The notes: generated by a model from the letters alone, not told the origin. Counted from the stretch's first letter, positions 1 through 6,974 are shown. The stretch is DNA of 15,941 nucleotides from Deltaproteobacteria bacterium CG07_land_8_20_14_0_80_60_11 (GCA_002779455.1 PEWM01000280.1:1-15941), one strand, 5' to 3'. A program made the numbers and translations.

Positions 1-15
1 GCACAATGGCGCTCT

Positions 16-990
16 TCAACTGACAGATGACAACTGACAACTGGCCTCCGGCAACTGCTCCCGGGCCAGGACGGCTTTCAGGGCTTCCAGGGCCACTTCC
101 AGCTGGGAGTCGTCGGGCTCTAAAGCGGTGAGGCGCTGGGTAGCCAACCCGGGCCACAGGAGGACTTGCGCCAGGGGATGCCGGGAGTGCTTGCCGCCCC
201 AGCGGATGATCTCATAGGAGAGCGCCGCGATGGGGAACATAAGGCCCACCTTGATGACCACCTGGAGAAAATTGTTGGCCAGGCCCCGGCGGGTCAGCGA
301 CGGGAACAGGGGGAAAAACACGGTGAAGATCAGGATGCTCACCAGCAGCACCACCAGGATAAAGGAGGTGCCGCAGCGGGCGTGGGCGGTGGGATGTTGC
401 TTGGCCTTGGCCACGGTCAGTTCTTCCCCGGCCTCAAAGGTGCAGATGGACTTGTGCTCGGCGCCGTGATACTCGAAGACCCGGCGGATGTCCGGGAAAA
501 AAGAGATGCCCCAGATGTAGAGCATGAGGAAGGTGGCCTTGATGATGCCGTCGATGACGTGGAAGGTGAAATCGGCTGGGGTCAGGGGGCGGCCCACCAA
601 CACACCTGCATTACCGCTCAGCCAGTGGGGCAGAAAGCCGAAAAAGAGGAAGGCCATGAGGAAGGCGCCCCCCAGGGTGAGGGCGATGCTGCGCCAACCC
701 AGGGGTTCATCCTCTTTGCCGCCATCTTCTTCCTGAAGGGCGGCCTGGGCCGAAAAGGTCAGGGCCTTGACGCCCGTGACCATGGCTTCGATGAGGATCA
801 GGGGACCCCGGAGGAAGGCGCGCTTCAAGAGGGGGTAGCGCTCCGCCAGGGAATGATACGCCTCATCCTTGAGGATCACCGACCCGTCGGGACGGCGCAC
901 CGCGATGGCCATGGCGTGCGGTGAGCGCATCATCACGCCCTCCAGTACGGCCTGGCCACCCACGGCCGAGCGCAGGTCTTCGGGCTTCAT
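16..990 (-). CDS. DUF1385 family polytopic membrane protein (YqhQ-like)
   Basis: A predicted 324-residue inner-membrane protein of the DUF1385/YqhQ family, whose biochemical function is not established. Conserved family signatures are visible: GGQAVLEGVMMRSP (residues 11-24), EYHGAEHKSIC (173-183) and QHPTAHARCGTSF (198-210). Hydrophobic segments lie at about 101-124, 143-164, 208-229 and 241-262. I chose the ATG at 988-990 rather than the longer open frame because it overlaps the rpmE stop codon as ATGA and the family signature starts right after it. The extra upstream residues are translated rpmE sequence. The gene order rpmE-DUF1385 is common and is often followed by prfA, which would lie beyond the left edge. 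The last nine or so residues (ASCQLSSVS) are encoded by a 7-bp tandem repeat, so the C-terminus is probably not the ancestral one. Confidence 0.9.
   Translation of the reverse strand: MKPEDLRSAVGGQAVLEGVMMRSPHAMAIAVRRPDGSVILKDEAYHSLAERYPLLKRAFLRGPLILIEAMVTGVKALTFSAQAALQEEDGGKEDEPLGWRSIALTLGGAFLMAFLFFGFLPHWLSGNAGVLVGRPLTPADFTFHVIDGIIKATFLMLYIWGISFFPDIRRVFEYHGAEHKSICTFEAGEELTVAKAKQHPTAHARCGTSFILVVLLVSILIFTVFFPLFPSLTRRGLANNFLQVVIKVGLMFPIAALSYEIIRWGGKHSRHPLAQVLLWPGLATQRLTALEPDDSQLEVALEALKAVLAREQLPEASCQLSSVS
17..44. repeat. Heptanucleotide tandem repeat, four units
   Basis: Four consecutive 7-bp units are visible: CAACTGA, CAGATGA, CAACTGA, CAACTGG. The array overlaps the stop codon of the DUF1385 gene (16-18) and encodes its last residues. 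It resembles the short tandemly repeated repetitive (STRR) heptamers described in cyanobacteria. Two further 7-bp-periodic tracts occur in this window (11852-11884 and 15158-15178). Confidence 0.75.
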
Positions 991-1217
991 TCGGCCTGGT
1001 CGCCGGGCTTGAACTGTTCCAGATGGGCGTATTTGCGCCGGAAGCGCTCTACCCGCCCGGCGGTGTCCATGAGCTTCTGCTTGCCGGTAAAGAAGGGATG
1101 GCACTTGGAGCAGATCTCCACCCGGATGTTATCCTTGGTGGAGCCGGTCACGAACTCGCTGCCGCAGGCGCAGCGCACGGTGGTTTCAATGAAGGTGGGA
1201 TGGATATCGTTCTTCAT
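987..1217 (-). CDS. rpmE: 50S ribosomal protein L31, zinc-binding form
   Basis: A 76-residue ribosomal protein L31 of the large subunit, located at the inter-subunit bridge near the central protuberance. The N-terminus MKNDIHPTF and the motif CSKCHPFFTGKQK are typical of the family. Cysteines 16, 18, 36 and 39 form the C+ zinc-binding set, so this is the zinc-containing paralogue rather than the C- form. An AGGAAGG ribosome-binding site precedes the ATG by four bases. The stop codon overlaps the start of the DUF1385 gene (ATGA), which implies translational coupling. Length is normal for the family. Confidence 0.96.
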   Translation of the reverse strand: MKNDIHPTFIETTVRCACGSEFVTGSTKDNIRVEICSKCHPFFTGKQKLMDTAGRVERFRRKYAHLEQFKPGDQAE

Positions 1218-1299
1218 AAAGCCTTCCTGGTCTCATAGTTTGCATCTTAACCTATTAATTTTATATCAGGCTGGCGCAGAATGCACGCAATGTTTTATA

Positions 1300-1314
1300 C
1301 CATAAAATTTATGG
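1300..1314. promoter_or_regulatory. Perfect 7-1-7 palindrome upstream of rpmE
   Basis: CCATAAA and TTTATGG flank a single central A. On the minus strand the palindrome sits directly upstream of a TATAAA box (1294-1299) and about 85 bases before the rpmE start. It could be an operator or simply an AT-rich promoter element. A second TATAAA-like box lies nearer the gene, at about 1260. The regulator is unknown. Confidence 0.3.
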
Positions 1315-1337
1315 ATTGCGGCACCAGACGACCCGTT

Positions 1338-1802
1338 TCACTTTGTATAAGGATTGACCAGGTGGACCGGCGCCGGGGAGTTGGCCATCACTTTTTTGGC
1401 CACGCTGCCGAAATCGGCGCTCTTCTGATCCAGATCCTCTTGGCCCCGGCCGTGGCTGGTCAGAACCACCATGTCGGCCTTGGCTTCCTTGATCGTCTTC
1501 AGAATCTCGCTGGCGGCGTCCCCCTGGACCAGCTTCACCTCGATATTGGGACAGGCTTTCAATTCTTGCGCACATACCGTTTCCAGATGCTTTTTGGCCT
1601 GCTTTAATTCCCAGCTCTGAAAATGCTCCAATTGATCCTTACTGGGATCGCCATAGGCCCGGAAATAAGACAGCAGATCCACCCCCACGTACAGGACGAC
1701 GACCTTGGCCTGGTACTTCAAGGCGAGTGATGACACATGCTTGGCGGCCTTGATCGAATTCTTGGACAAATCTGTCGGCCAGAGAATGGTGCGTACTTCC
1801 AT
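1338..1802 (-). CDS. Universal stress protein, UspA family
   Basis: A 154-residue cytoplasmic single-domain Usp protein. The N-terminal strand TILWPTDLS carries Asp11, which matches the adenine-contacting aspartate of ATP-binding Usps. LVQGDAASEIL (91-101) and MVVLTSHGRG (111-120) are the usual core segments. The nucleotide-binding loop is atypical: Gly118 and Gly120 are followed by a longer insert before Gly132-Ser133, whereas ATP binders show G-2x-G-9x-G-(S/T). ATP binding is therefore plausible but not assured. A GGGAGG ribosome-binding site lies six bases before the ATG. The gene stands alone between rpmE and typA and has its own candidate promoter. Confidence 0.9.
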   Translation of the reverse strand: MEVRTILWPTDLSKNSIKAAKHVSSLALKYQAKVVVLYVGVDLLSYFRAYGDPSKDQLEHFQSWELKQAKKHLETVCAQELKACPNIEVKLVQGDAASEILKTIKEAKADMVVLTSHGRGQEDLDQKSADFGSVAKKVMANSPAPVHLVNPYTK

Positions 1803-1835
1803 CGAAGACCTCCCTATTACGGTAAATGTCTCAAT

Positions 1836-1864
1836 AATATAAACATATCACCCCCAATTGGAAA
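1836..1864 (-). promoter_or_regulatory. Candidate sigma-70 promoter for the Usp gene
   Basis: On the minus strand a -35-like TTTCCA (1859-1864) and a -10-like TATATT (1836-1841) are separated by exactly 17 bases. Transcription would start near 1829, giving a leader of about 27 bases that contains the ribosome-binding site. The -10 matches consensus at five of six positions and the -35 at four. Confidence 0.4.
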
Positions 1865-1890
1865 GGGGTTTTCGACGATTCTTTCCCTTT

Positions 1891-1907
1891 CTTTGCGGGC
1901 CGCAAAG
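1891..1907. repeat. 8-1-8 inverted repeat between typA and the Usp gene
   Basis: CTTTGCGG and CCGCAAAG flank one base. It lies about 30 bases after the typA stop codon. No U-run follows on the minus strand, so it is a weak terminator candidate for typA. A short T-rich stretch follows only in the plus direction. Confidence 0.35.
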
Positions 1908-1934
1908 GTTTTGGATCGCCGGGGAGAGCCAGCC

Positions 1935-3719
1935 TTAACTGATTAACCGTTTGCGCAGGCGAATGGATTGGGGGGTGACCTCCACCAGTTCGTCGTCGTT
2001 GATGAACTCCATGGCCTGCTCCAGGGTAAACTGGCGCGCCGGCACCAGGCGCAGGGCCTCGTCGGTGCCGGCGGCCCGCATGTTGGTGAGTTTCTTCTCC
2101 TTGGAAATATTCACCCCCATGTCATCGGGGCGGGTGTTTTCGCCCACGATCATCCCCCGGTACGCCGGGTCGCCGGGCTTCACAAAGATGGTCCCCCGGG
2201 GCTGCAAATGGAAGATGCCATACGCCACCGCCCGGCCGGGGCGGTCGGCGACCAGGACGCCGTTGATGCGGCCGGCGATCTCCCCGGCATAGGGGGTGGT
2301 CCCCACCAGGAGGGCGTTCAACAGCCCCGTGCCCCGGGTATCGTTCAAGAACTGGCCCCGGAAGCCGATAAGGCCCCGGGAGGGGATTTCAAACTCCAGG
2401 CGGACCCGGCCGGAGCCATGGTTGACCATCTTCATGAGCCGGCCCCGGCGGCTGCTCAGCTTTTCCGTGACGATCCCCACGAACTCCTCGGGAATATCCA
2501 CCACTGCCAGTTCCAGGGGTTCCCGGGTCTCACCGTCGACTTCCTGGGTCACGACCTTGGGCTTGGACAGCGACAGTTCAAATCCCTCCCGGCGCATCAT
2601 CTCGATGAGCACCGCCAGTTGCAGCTCCCCCCTGGCGCTCACCCGAAAGGCGTCCCGGGTGGTTGCCGGCTCCACCCGGATGCTGACGTTGTAGAGCACT
2701 TCCTTGTCCAGGCGCTCCTTGATGTGCCGGGAGGTCAACAGCCGCCCTTCTTTACCGGCCAGGGGCGAGGTGTTGACCGAGAAAATCATGGAGATGGTGG
2801 GCTCTTCCACCGTGATCACGGGCAGGGGTCGGGGGTCGTCGGGGTCGCCCAGGGTGTCCCCGATGAAGGCCTGAGGGACCCCGGCGACCGCGGCGATATC
2901 GCCCGCCGAGAGGACCTCCCGGGAGTTCTGGTCCAGGCCGTCGTAGCTGTAAACCTGGCTGAGATGGGACTTGCCGGCATTCTCACCCCGCTTCATCAGG
3001 ACCACTTCATGCCCCTGGCGCAACGCCCCGTTGACGATTTTCCCCACCGCGATCAGGCCCACGTAGTCGCTGTAATCCAGGTTGGTGACCAAAAACTGCA
3101 AGGGGGCCTCCGGGTCATAGGCCGGAGCGGGGATGGCAGCCAGAATCGTCTCAAACAGGGGGACCAGGTCCTGCCCCTGACCGGCGGGGACAGTGAGGGC
3201 GATGCCGGCCTTGGCGTTGGTGTAGATCACCGGAAATTCCAACTGCTCCTCGGTGGCGTCCAGGTCGATGAACAGATCGTAGACTTCGTTCAGGACTTCC
3301 TGGATGCGGCGGTCGGGGCGGTCGATCTTGTTGATGACCACGATGGCGGGCAGCCCCTGCTCCAGGGCCTTGCCCAGGACGAACCGGGTCTGGGGCAGCG
3401 GCCCTTCCGTGGCGTCCACCAGGAGCAGAACGCCGTCCACCATGTTCAGGGTGCGCTCCACTTCGCCGCCAAAATCTGCGTGTCCCGGGGTGTCCACGAT
3501 GTTGATCTTCACGCCCTTATAGGTAATGGACATGTTCTTGGCCATGATGGTGATGCCCTTTTCCCGCTCCAGGTCCATGCTGTCCATGACCCGCTCCACC
3601 ACGGTTTCATTTTCCCGAAAGATGCCGCTCTGCCAGAGCATGGCATCCGCCAGGGTGGTTTTGCCGTGGTCGACGTGGGCGATAATGGCTAAGTTGCGTA
3701 AATCTTCGCGAACTTCCAT
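1935..3719 (-). CDS. typA: Ribosome-associated translational GTPase TypA/BipA
   Basis: A 594-residue GTPase of the TypA/BipA family, close to the usual length of about 600. These proteins bind the ribosome at the EF-G site and assist large-subunit assembly and growth under stress or cold. The G-domain motifs are intact: AHVDHGKT (14-21), REKGITI with the switch-I threonine at 57, DTPGH (76-80) and NKID (130-133). The family-typical C-terminal half follows, including RGELQLAVLIEMMRREGFELSLSKP and the SRGLIGFRGQFL segment. The ATG is preceded by a GGAG ribosome-binding site, and the first residues (REDLRNLAIIAHVDHGKTT) match the family start. The gene is monocistronic by spacing. No truncation or frameshift is seen. 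Confidence 0.97.
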   Translation of the reverse strand: MEVREDLRNLAIIAHVDHGKTTLADAMLWQSGIFRENETVVERVMDSMDLEREKGITIMAKNMSITYKGVKINIVDTPGHADFGGEVERTLNMVDGVLLLVDATEGPLPQTRFVLGKALEQGLPAIVVINKIDRPDRRIQEVLNEVYDLFIDLDATEEQLEFPVIYTNAKAGIALTVPAGQGQDLVPLFETILAAIPAPAYDPEAPLQFLVTNLDYSDYVGLIAVGKIVNGALRQGHEVVLMKRGENAGKSHLSQVYSYDGLDQNSREVLSAGDIAAVAGVPQAFIGDTLGDPDDPRPLPVITVEEPTISMIFSVNTSPLAGKEGRLLTSRHIKERLDKEVLYNVSIRVEPATTRDAFRVSARGELQLAVLIEMMRREGFELSLSKPKVVTQEVDGETREPLELAVVDIPEEFVGIVTEKLSSRRGRLMKMVNHGSGRVRLEFEIPSRGLIGFRGQFLNDTRGTGLLNALLVGTTPYAGEIAGRINGVLVADRPGRAVAYGIFHLQPRGTIFVKPGDPAYRGMIVGENTRPDDMGVNISKEKKLTNMRAAGTDEALRLVPARQFTLEQAMEFINDDELVEVTPQSIRLRKRLIS

Positions 3720-3770
3720 AAAATCTCCGATAATTGCGCTAAATCGTCGGGGCGCAGCGAACTGCGCCCG

Positions 3771-3799
3771 GTAGGGGCGGGTTTAAAACCCGCCCCTAC
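3771..3799. repeat. 14-1-14 palindromic repeat (GTAGGGGCG family)
   Basis: GTAGGGGCGGGTTT pairs perfectly with its reverse complement across one base. It shares the outer GTAGGGGCG...CGCCCCTAC ends with two larger double-hairpin repeats at 7941-7997 and 12219-12275. Translation across it gives the GFKPAPTG peptide, often mis-annotated as protein. It lies 50 bases upstream of the typA start. Confidence 0.8.
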
Positions 3800-3829
3800 A
3801 GCCAAAATATAGCGCGTCATGCCCGCCGT

Positions 3830-3908
3830 GTAAGGTGCGCCCCGCGCCCCGTTTGGCGTAAGGTGCGCCCGGCGCACCACCCAAAAGCACAGGCGGGACG
3901 CCTGAGCC
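3830..3908. repeat. Composite palindromic and direct repeat block
   Basis: The 13-mer GTAAGGTGCGCCC occurs twice (3830-3842 and 3858-3870). The second copy is part of an 8-1-8 palindrome, GGTGCGCC/GGCGCACC (3862-3878). It is followed at 3887-3907 by a hairpin built on CAGGCG/CGCCTG inside GCAC...GAGC flanks, related to the hairpin at 10277-10297. Together with 3909-4118, where I see no gene, this fills the space between typA and the reductase remnant. Confidence 0.65.
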
Positions 3909-4118
3909 ACCGATGATCAAGAATTTTTAAAATCTAATGACAGCGAATCCGGGCCGGACAGGGGGCCCCGTCCGGTGGCACTGGGCTGGCTGTGGTCCGC
4001 GGCAAGTTCCCGGCAGCAATCTCTTCAATTTTTAATTATAACGGCTGCGGGCTGATTGTGCAAGACATGCGCTTAAGTCGACCTTGGATGGGTCAAAAGC
4101 TACGGGTAAAATTCAGGA

Positions 4119-4266
4119 TTAATCCGCCGGCAGACCCAGTTCCGCCGCGTCCTGCATACCGATACGGCAGAAGGTGGTGCCGGGGCAGATCTTGATGGGG
4201 CGCAATGGCGTAGGTTTCCTTGTCCCGCGGCCTTATCGCGCCCTTTTCCAGTAAATCTTCAGCCAT
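4119..4266 (-). pseudogene. Remnant of a siroheme sulfite/nitrite reductase-like gene
   Basis: Two pieces of one protein family are visible in different frames. From the ATG at 4264-4266, MAEDLLEKGAIRPRDKETYAIAP matches the N-terminal ferredoxin-like half-domain start of small anaerobic sulfite-reductase-like proteins (GAIIQRD.ETYAI.PH). Around 4196-4205 the frame changes, and the next frame reads PIKICPGTTFCRIGMQDAAELGLPAD followed by a TAA at 4119-4121. CPGTTFC is the cysteine motif that helps bind the 4Fe-4S/siroheme centre. The intervening roughly 50 residues, the second cysteine pair and the C-terminus are missing. It is most simply explained as an internal deletion with frameshift plus loss of the 3' end. 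The family match is from recalled motifs. Confidence 0.6.
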
Positions 4267-4361
4267 GGACTTCCGCCTGTCCCCAATTATGCTCCTGGAG
4301 CACATGGACCTGTGGGCGGCGCCTGGACTCCGACCACCAGACAACCGGCAACCTTGGCGAT

Positions 4362-5735
4362 TCAATGAGCCTGGCGCACAGCAGTGATTTTATCCAAAAC
4401 CATCGAATAAATTTTGCGAGTTATCAGATAAATCATTAATAATATCAGTATAATGATCATGTTTTTCAACATAATAAAAAGCTCATTCCCGTTTTCCTCA
4501 ATGTTAATAAGAAAGAAAATGATGTTTCCAGAGATTAGCCACAAAAAAGTAGGATAAGGCGTGGTTATCTTAACCAATATTCCAAGCAAATAAATTATAA
4601 ATAAAATAACTAATGATACTATAATGATAGAATAATAACCGAAGTCTACTTGCCCAACTCCGAATAAGTTTTTGCCGATATCGATATCTTTTGGGTTGAC
4701 ATTATATAGCTCAGACAAAATATCGTCTACGACAGCAAATTGTTTTTTTGGCCAGAATAACCTCGGGACTGAACTTTTAAAGCCTTCCAAGCTTAATTTT
4801 CCATTTGTGGTCATTTCAGTTCTATTCAATTGATTATTGATTACTAAAAAACTAAATTCCCATGTCCCCGGTCTACATGCAAAATTTTTTATGGTTAAAT
4901 TATAATTTAATGCTGCAGAAAATGGATTATCCAATTTATTTATTTCAATCTTACCAACAGATTGAAATACAGACCGGTACGCTTGAAATAAATTACTAAA
5001 TACAAAAAAAGTACAAATTAATATTAAACCAGTAGTTAAGTATTTTAGTCGAAAAATGTTTTCCTTCTTATAAACAAACCAAAAAATAACTGATGCAACA
5101 ATCATTTCGATAAAATATCTTCTGCCAAATATAGTTGATATTGGAATAAAAACAATAGTTAAGATAATTAATAAATATTGTTGATACTTATTTGATTTAA
5201 CAATATATGCAAATAAACTCATAAAAACACAAAAAGAAATAATATTATAGATTGTACGCATCGATGTAAACCAATATGGCAGATGCTTACCGAATTCTGC
5301 ATAATCATCAGGAGATATGTAGGTTATAATCCCATATTTGTAGTAACTGATGAATTGAAATAAGATTAACCAGAAATAAATAAAAAATAATACATACTTA
5401 TTAGTTTGATACCATAGTGAAATGAGGTGCCTGATTTTTAGATAATTCATCAATTGGGGGCAAAGATATAAAGATATAAACCTTATGATAAACAAAATCA
5501 TGAGTACTTGCAAAAAAACTAACCCTATCGCCAATGGGTTACTATTACGAAAATCAAAGATAACATCTTTACCAAAGTGTAAACCTCTTATAAAAGGAGA
5601 AAGGCCAAAATGTAGTCCAACAAAAATAATATATAAATCTATTACATCTAAATCTGGCCATTTTTTAAAAAGATAAAATGTTACTATACAGATAAATAAA
5701 AAAGAAAACAAAAGTAATGAGATGTTTCCAGCCAT
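4362..5735 (-). CDS. Polytopic membrane protein, O-antigen/polysaccharide polymerase-like (Wzy type)
   Basis: A 457-residue, very hydrophobic inner-membrane protein with about ten to twelve membrane spans. It has a large polar loop from about residue 255 to 365 (from YRSVFQSVGKIEI to VGQVDFGYYS), the layout of Wzy-type oligosaccharide repeat-unit polymerases. GRRYFIEM near the middle is a recognisable Wzy-like loop. Sequence conservation in this family is low, so function rests on topology. An AAAGGG ribosome-binding site precedes the ATG by seven bases. The gene is strongly AT-rich with AT-ending codons, unlike every neighbour, and no glycosyltransferase or flippase gene lies nearby. That suggests transfer of a fragment of a surface-polysaccharide locus. 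Its 3' end abuts the reductase remnant. Another polytopic polysaccharide-export protein is possible. Confidence 0.7.
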   Translation of the reverse strand: MAGNISLLLFSFLFICIVTFYLFKKWPDLDVIDLYIIFVGLHFGLSPFIRGLHFGKDVIFDFRNSNPLAIGLVFLQVLMILFIIRFISLYLCPQLMNYLKIRHLISLWYQTNKYVLFFIYFWLILFQFISYYKYGIITYISPDDYAEFGKHLPYWFTSMRTIYNIISFCVFMSLFAYIVKSNKYQQYLLIILTIVFIPISTIFGRRYFIEMIVASVIFWFVYKKENIFRLKYLTTGLILICTFFVFSNLFQAYRSVFQSVGKIEINKLDNPFSAALNYNLTIKNFACRPGTWEFSFLVINNQLNRTEMTTNGKLSLEGFKSSVPRLFWPKKQFAVVDDILSELYNVNPKDIDIGKNLFGVGQVDFGYYSIIIVSLVILFIIYLLGILVKITTPYPTFLWLISGNIIFFLINIEENGNELFIMLKNMIIILILLMIYLITRKIYSMVLDKITAVRQAH

Positions 5736-5878
5736 TTGTTAACCCTTTACGTTATTTGCATGAAAGATATTGGGCTTTTGATTGTTATAAATCGGGGGAC
5801 TTTGTAAAATTAACTACCTAATGCTAAATGATTTTTATCATAAATTTCCTGGATAATTTCGAGTTTATTTATCCGAGA
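5736..5878. other. AT-rich upstream region of the polymerase-like gene
   Basis: This stretch has the same AT-rich composition as the polymerase-like gene and probably carries its promoter. Several TATAAT-like boxes can be drawn, but I see no convincing -35/-10 pair. Composition returns to GC-rich at about 5880-5900, so this marks the right border of the island. Confidence 0.4.
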
Positions 5879-6172
5879 TTATGCCGCATTCATAGCTGTT
5901 TCTGTGCCAACGAGGTTTTGGAGCCTCTTGGCCGAGTAAAATCTCCCAAACGGTGCTCTTCTCGAAGCCAATTCTTCTCGCAGGTAGCAGAATAGCACAA
6001 ATTGGGGCGGAAAGTCAATTTTCGGCCTTTGGTGCGATTCCTGTAATTGGTTGGCCCGCCAGGTCAGCAAGTGAGCGTACCACTGGCTTTCTTGCAACCT
6101 TGACCAGGCCCAGGCCGCATGACCGGCACGTTCTGCTGGGGGCATATTGGCCACGGGGTGGGCCGGCTCCAA
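5879..6172 (-). other. Possible small gene or gene remnant, unrecognised
   Basis: An open frame of 97 residues from a TTG, extendable about 17 residues upstream before a stop. The N-terminal half (HAAWAWSRLQESQWYAHLLTWRANQLQESHQRP) looks like amphipathic helices and has GC-rich codon use like the rest of the chromosome. The C-terminal part is less convincing. I see no good ribosome-binding site and recognise no family. A plus-strand frame of similar length (5953-6204) overlaps it and looks worse. It may be the surviving edge of a gene broken when the AT-rich island arrived. Confidence 0.25.
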
Positions 6173-6250
6173 GCGTTGACGGGCTGCGGTATCCAGAGGC
6201 CTAAGCCAGTTATTAAATAATTGTTAAAATCAATTGAAACTCGTCTCTTT

Positions 6251-6269
6251 GGGGAAGAATTTCCTCCCC
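6251..6269. promoter_or_regulatory. 9-1-9 near-palindrome upstream of the rubredoxin cluster
   Basis: GGGGAAGAA and TTCCTCCCC flank a single T, with one mismatch in the arms. It is the first of three inverted repeats in about 90 bases ahead of the rubredoxin gene. It may be an operator or a small hairpin. No U-run follows it. Confidence 0.3.
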
Positions 6270-6307
6270 GGGAAAAAAGTGGGGCGCCCCCTTGCTTTTT
6301 AGTTTAG

Positions 6308-6340
6308 AGTAATTATTATTACTAAATAAGAGTTATTTAG
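6308..6340. promoter_or_regulatory. Tandem palindromes, candidate operators of the rubredoxin cluster
   Basis: Two adjacent AT-rich palindromes are visible. AGTAAT-TATT-ATTACT lies at 6308-6323. The perfect CTAAATAA-GAG-TTATTTAG lies at 6322-6340, sharing two bases with the first. They sit 107-139 bases upstream of the rubredoxin start. The symmetry and 19-bp size fit a dimeric repressor of the Fur/PerR class, and PerR controls rubredoxin-type genes in some sulfate reducers. The sequence does not match a consensus I can name with confidence. Confidence 0.45.
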
Positions 6341-6446
6341 AAATATATGCAAACCGCCCAGCGTGCAGAGGCCTCCGGGCAGGAGTTCGGAGCGCCTGCT
6401 CTAAAGGGGAACGCTTCCCTAAACCATGAGAAAAAAGGAGGTTCAG

Positions 6447-6671
6447 ATGTCCAAACCTGAAGAAATGTGGCAGTGCCAGTTTACCAACTGCGGCTATATC
6501 TATGACCCGGCCCACGGCGACAAGAAGGGCAAGATCCCCAAGGGCACCCGGTTCGAAGACCTGCCGGACGACTGGAAGTGCCCGTGCTGCGGCTCCAGCA
6601 AGGCCATGTTCAAGCCTCTGGCCGGGCCGGGTTCGGTGATGGCCGAGCAAGCGGTCAAGTGCGCCACGTGA
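6447..6671 (+). CDS. Rubredoxin with CX4C first metal knuckle
   Basis: A 74-residue cytoplasmic electron carrier binding one iron by four cysteines. It typically passes electrons to oxygen- or peroxide-reducing enzymes in anaerobes. Family features are clear: CGYIYDPAHGD, IPKGTRFEDLPDDWKCPCCG and a following KAMF. The first knuckle reads CQFTNC (CX4C) instead of the usual CX2C, while the second is the normal CPCC. The protein is about 20 residues longer than classic rubredoxins because of a tail, KPLAGPGSVMAEQAVKCAT. I chose the ATG at 6447 because AAAGGAGG precedes it by five bases. An in-frame start 21 bases upstream would run through that ribosome-binding site. It heads a three-gene cluster. 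Confidence 0.9.
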   Translation: MSKPEEMWQCQFTNCGYIYDPAHGDKKGKIPKGTRFEDLPDDWKCPCCGSSKAMFKPLAGPGSVMAEQAVKCAT

Positions 6672-6698
6672 GCGGCGGCGGCCTCGGAGATCGAACCA

Positions 6699-6974
6699 GT
6701 GACCGGGATGTCCAACGCCCCAACTGATCCCCCGGCCCAGGGGCCGGACGGCGCCGCCGGGGATACCGTTTTAATCTTGCGCCCCTATCCGGTGCGGATG
6801 GGGCAGAAGATCACCATCGAAGCCGGGCCCCGGCGCGGCGACTGGGAGATAATCGGGGTGGGCGACCGGAAGCTCAGACTGCGCTGTCCCATCTCCCATA
6901 AGGAGCTTGACTGCGACTGGTTTTGCTACGTGGTGACCGAGGCGGCCGGAATTCCCTGGCCTCACCGGCACTGA
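6699..6974 (+). CDS. Small conserved-looking protein of unknown function in the rubredoxin cluster
   Basis: A 91-residue soluble protein that I do not recognise. After a proline/glycine-rich N-terminus of about 20 residues comes a compact, strand-rich segment (DTVLILRPYPVRMGQKITIEAGPRRGDWEIIGVGDRKLRLRCPIS), the kind of pattern seen in small beta-barrels. It is followed by HKELDCDWFCYVV with cysteines at 72 and 76, plus a third at 63. The start is GTG at 6699 with GGAGA nine bases upstream. The ATG at 6708 is a possible alternative. It lies 27 bases after the rubredoxin stop and 93 bases before the zinc-ribbon gene on the same strand, so co-transcription is likely. A role in redox or metal handling is only guilt by association. 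Confidence 0.7.
   Translation: MTGMSNAPTDPPAQGPDGAAGDTVLILRPYPVRMGQKITIEAGPRRGDWEIIGVGDRKLRLRCPISHKELDCDWFCYVVTEAAGIPWPHRH

Noticed and set aside
1968..3692. Long plus-strand frame of 574 residues opposite typA
   Set aside because: It is the mirror of a well-conserved GTPase gene in GC-rich DNA and shows no family signature.
3689..3910. Minus-strand frame of 73 residues containing AVGAGFKPAPTGRS
   Set aside because: It is a translation of palindromic repeats and the typA leader. GFKPAPTG is a well-known artefact of the GTAGGGGCGGGTTT repeat.
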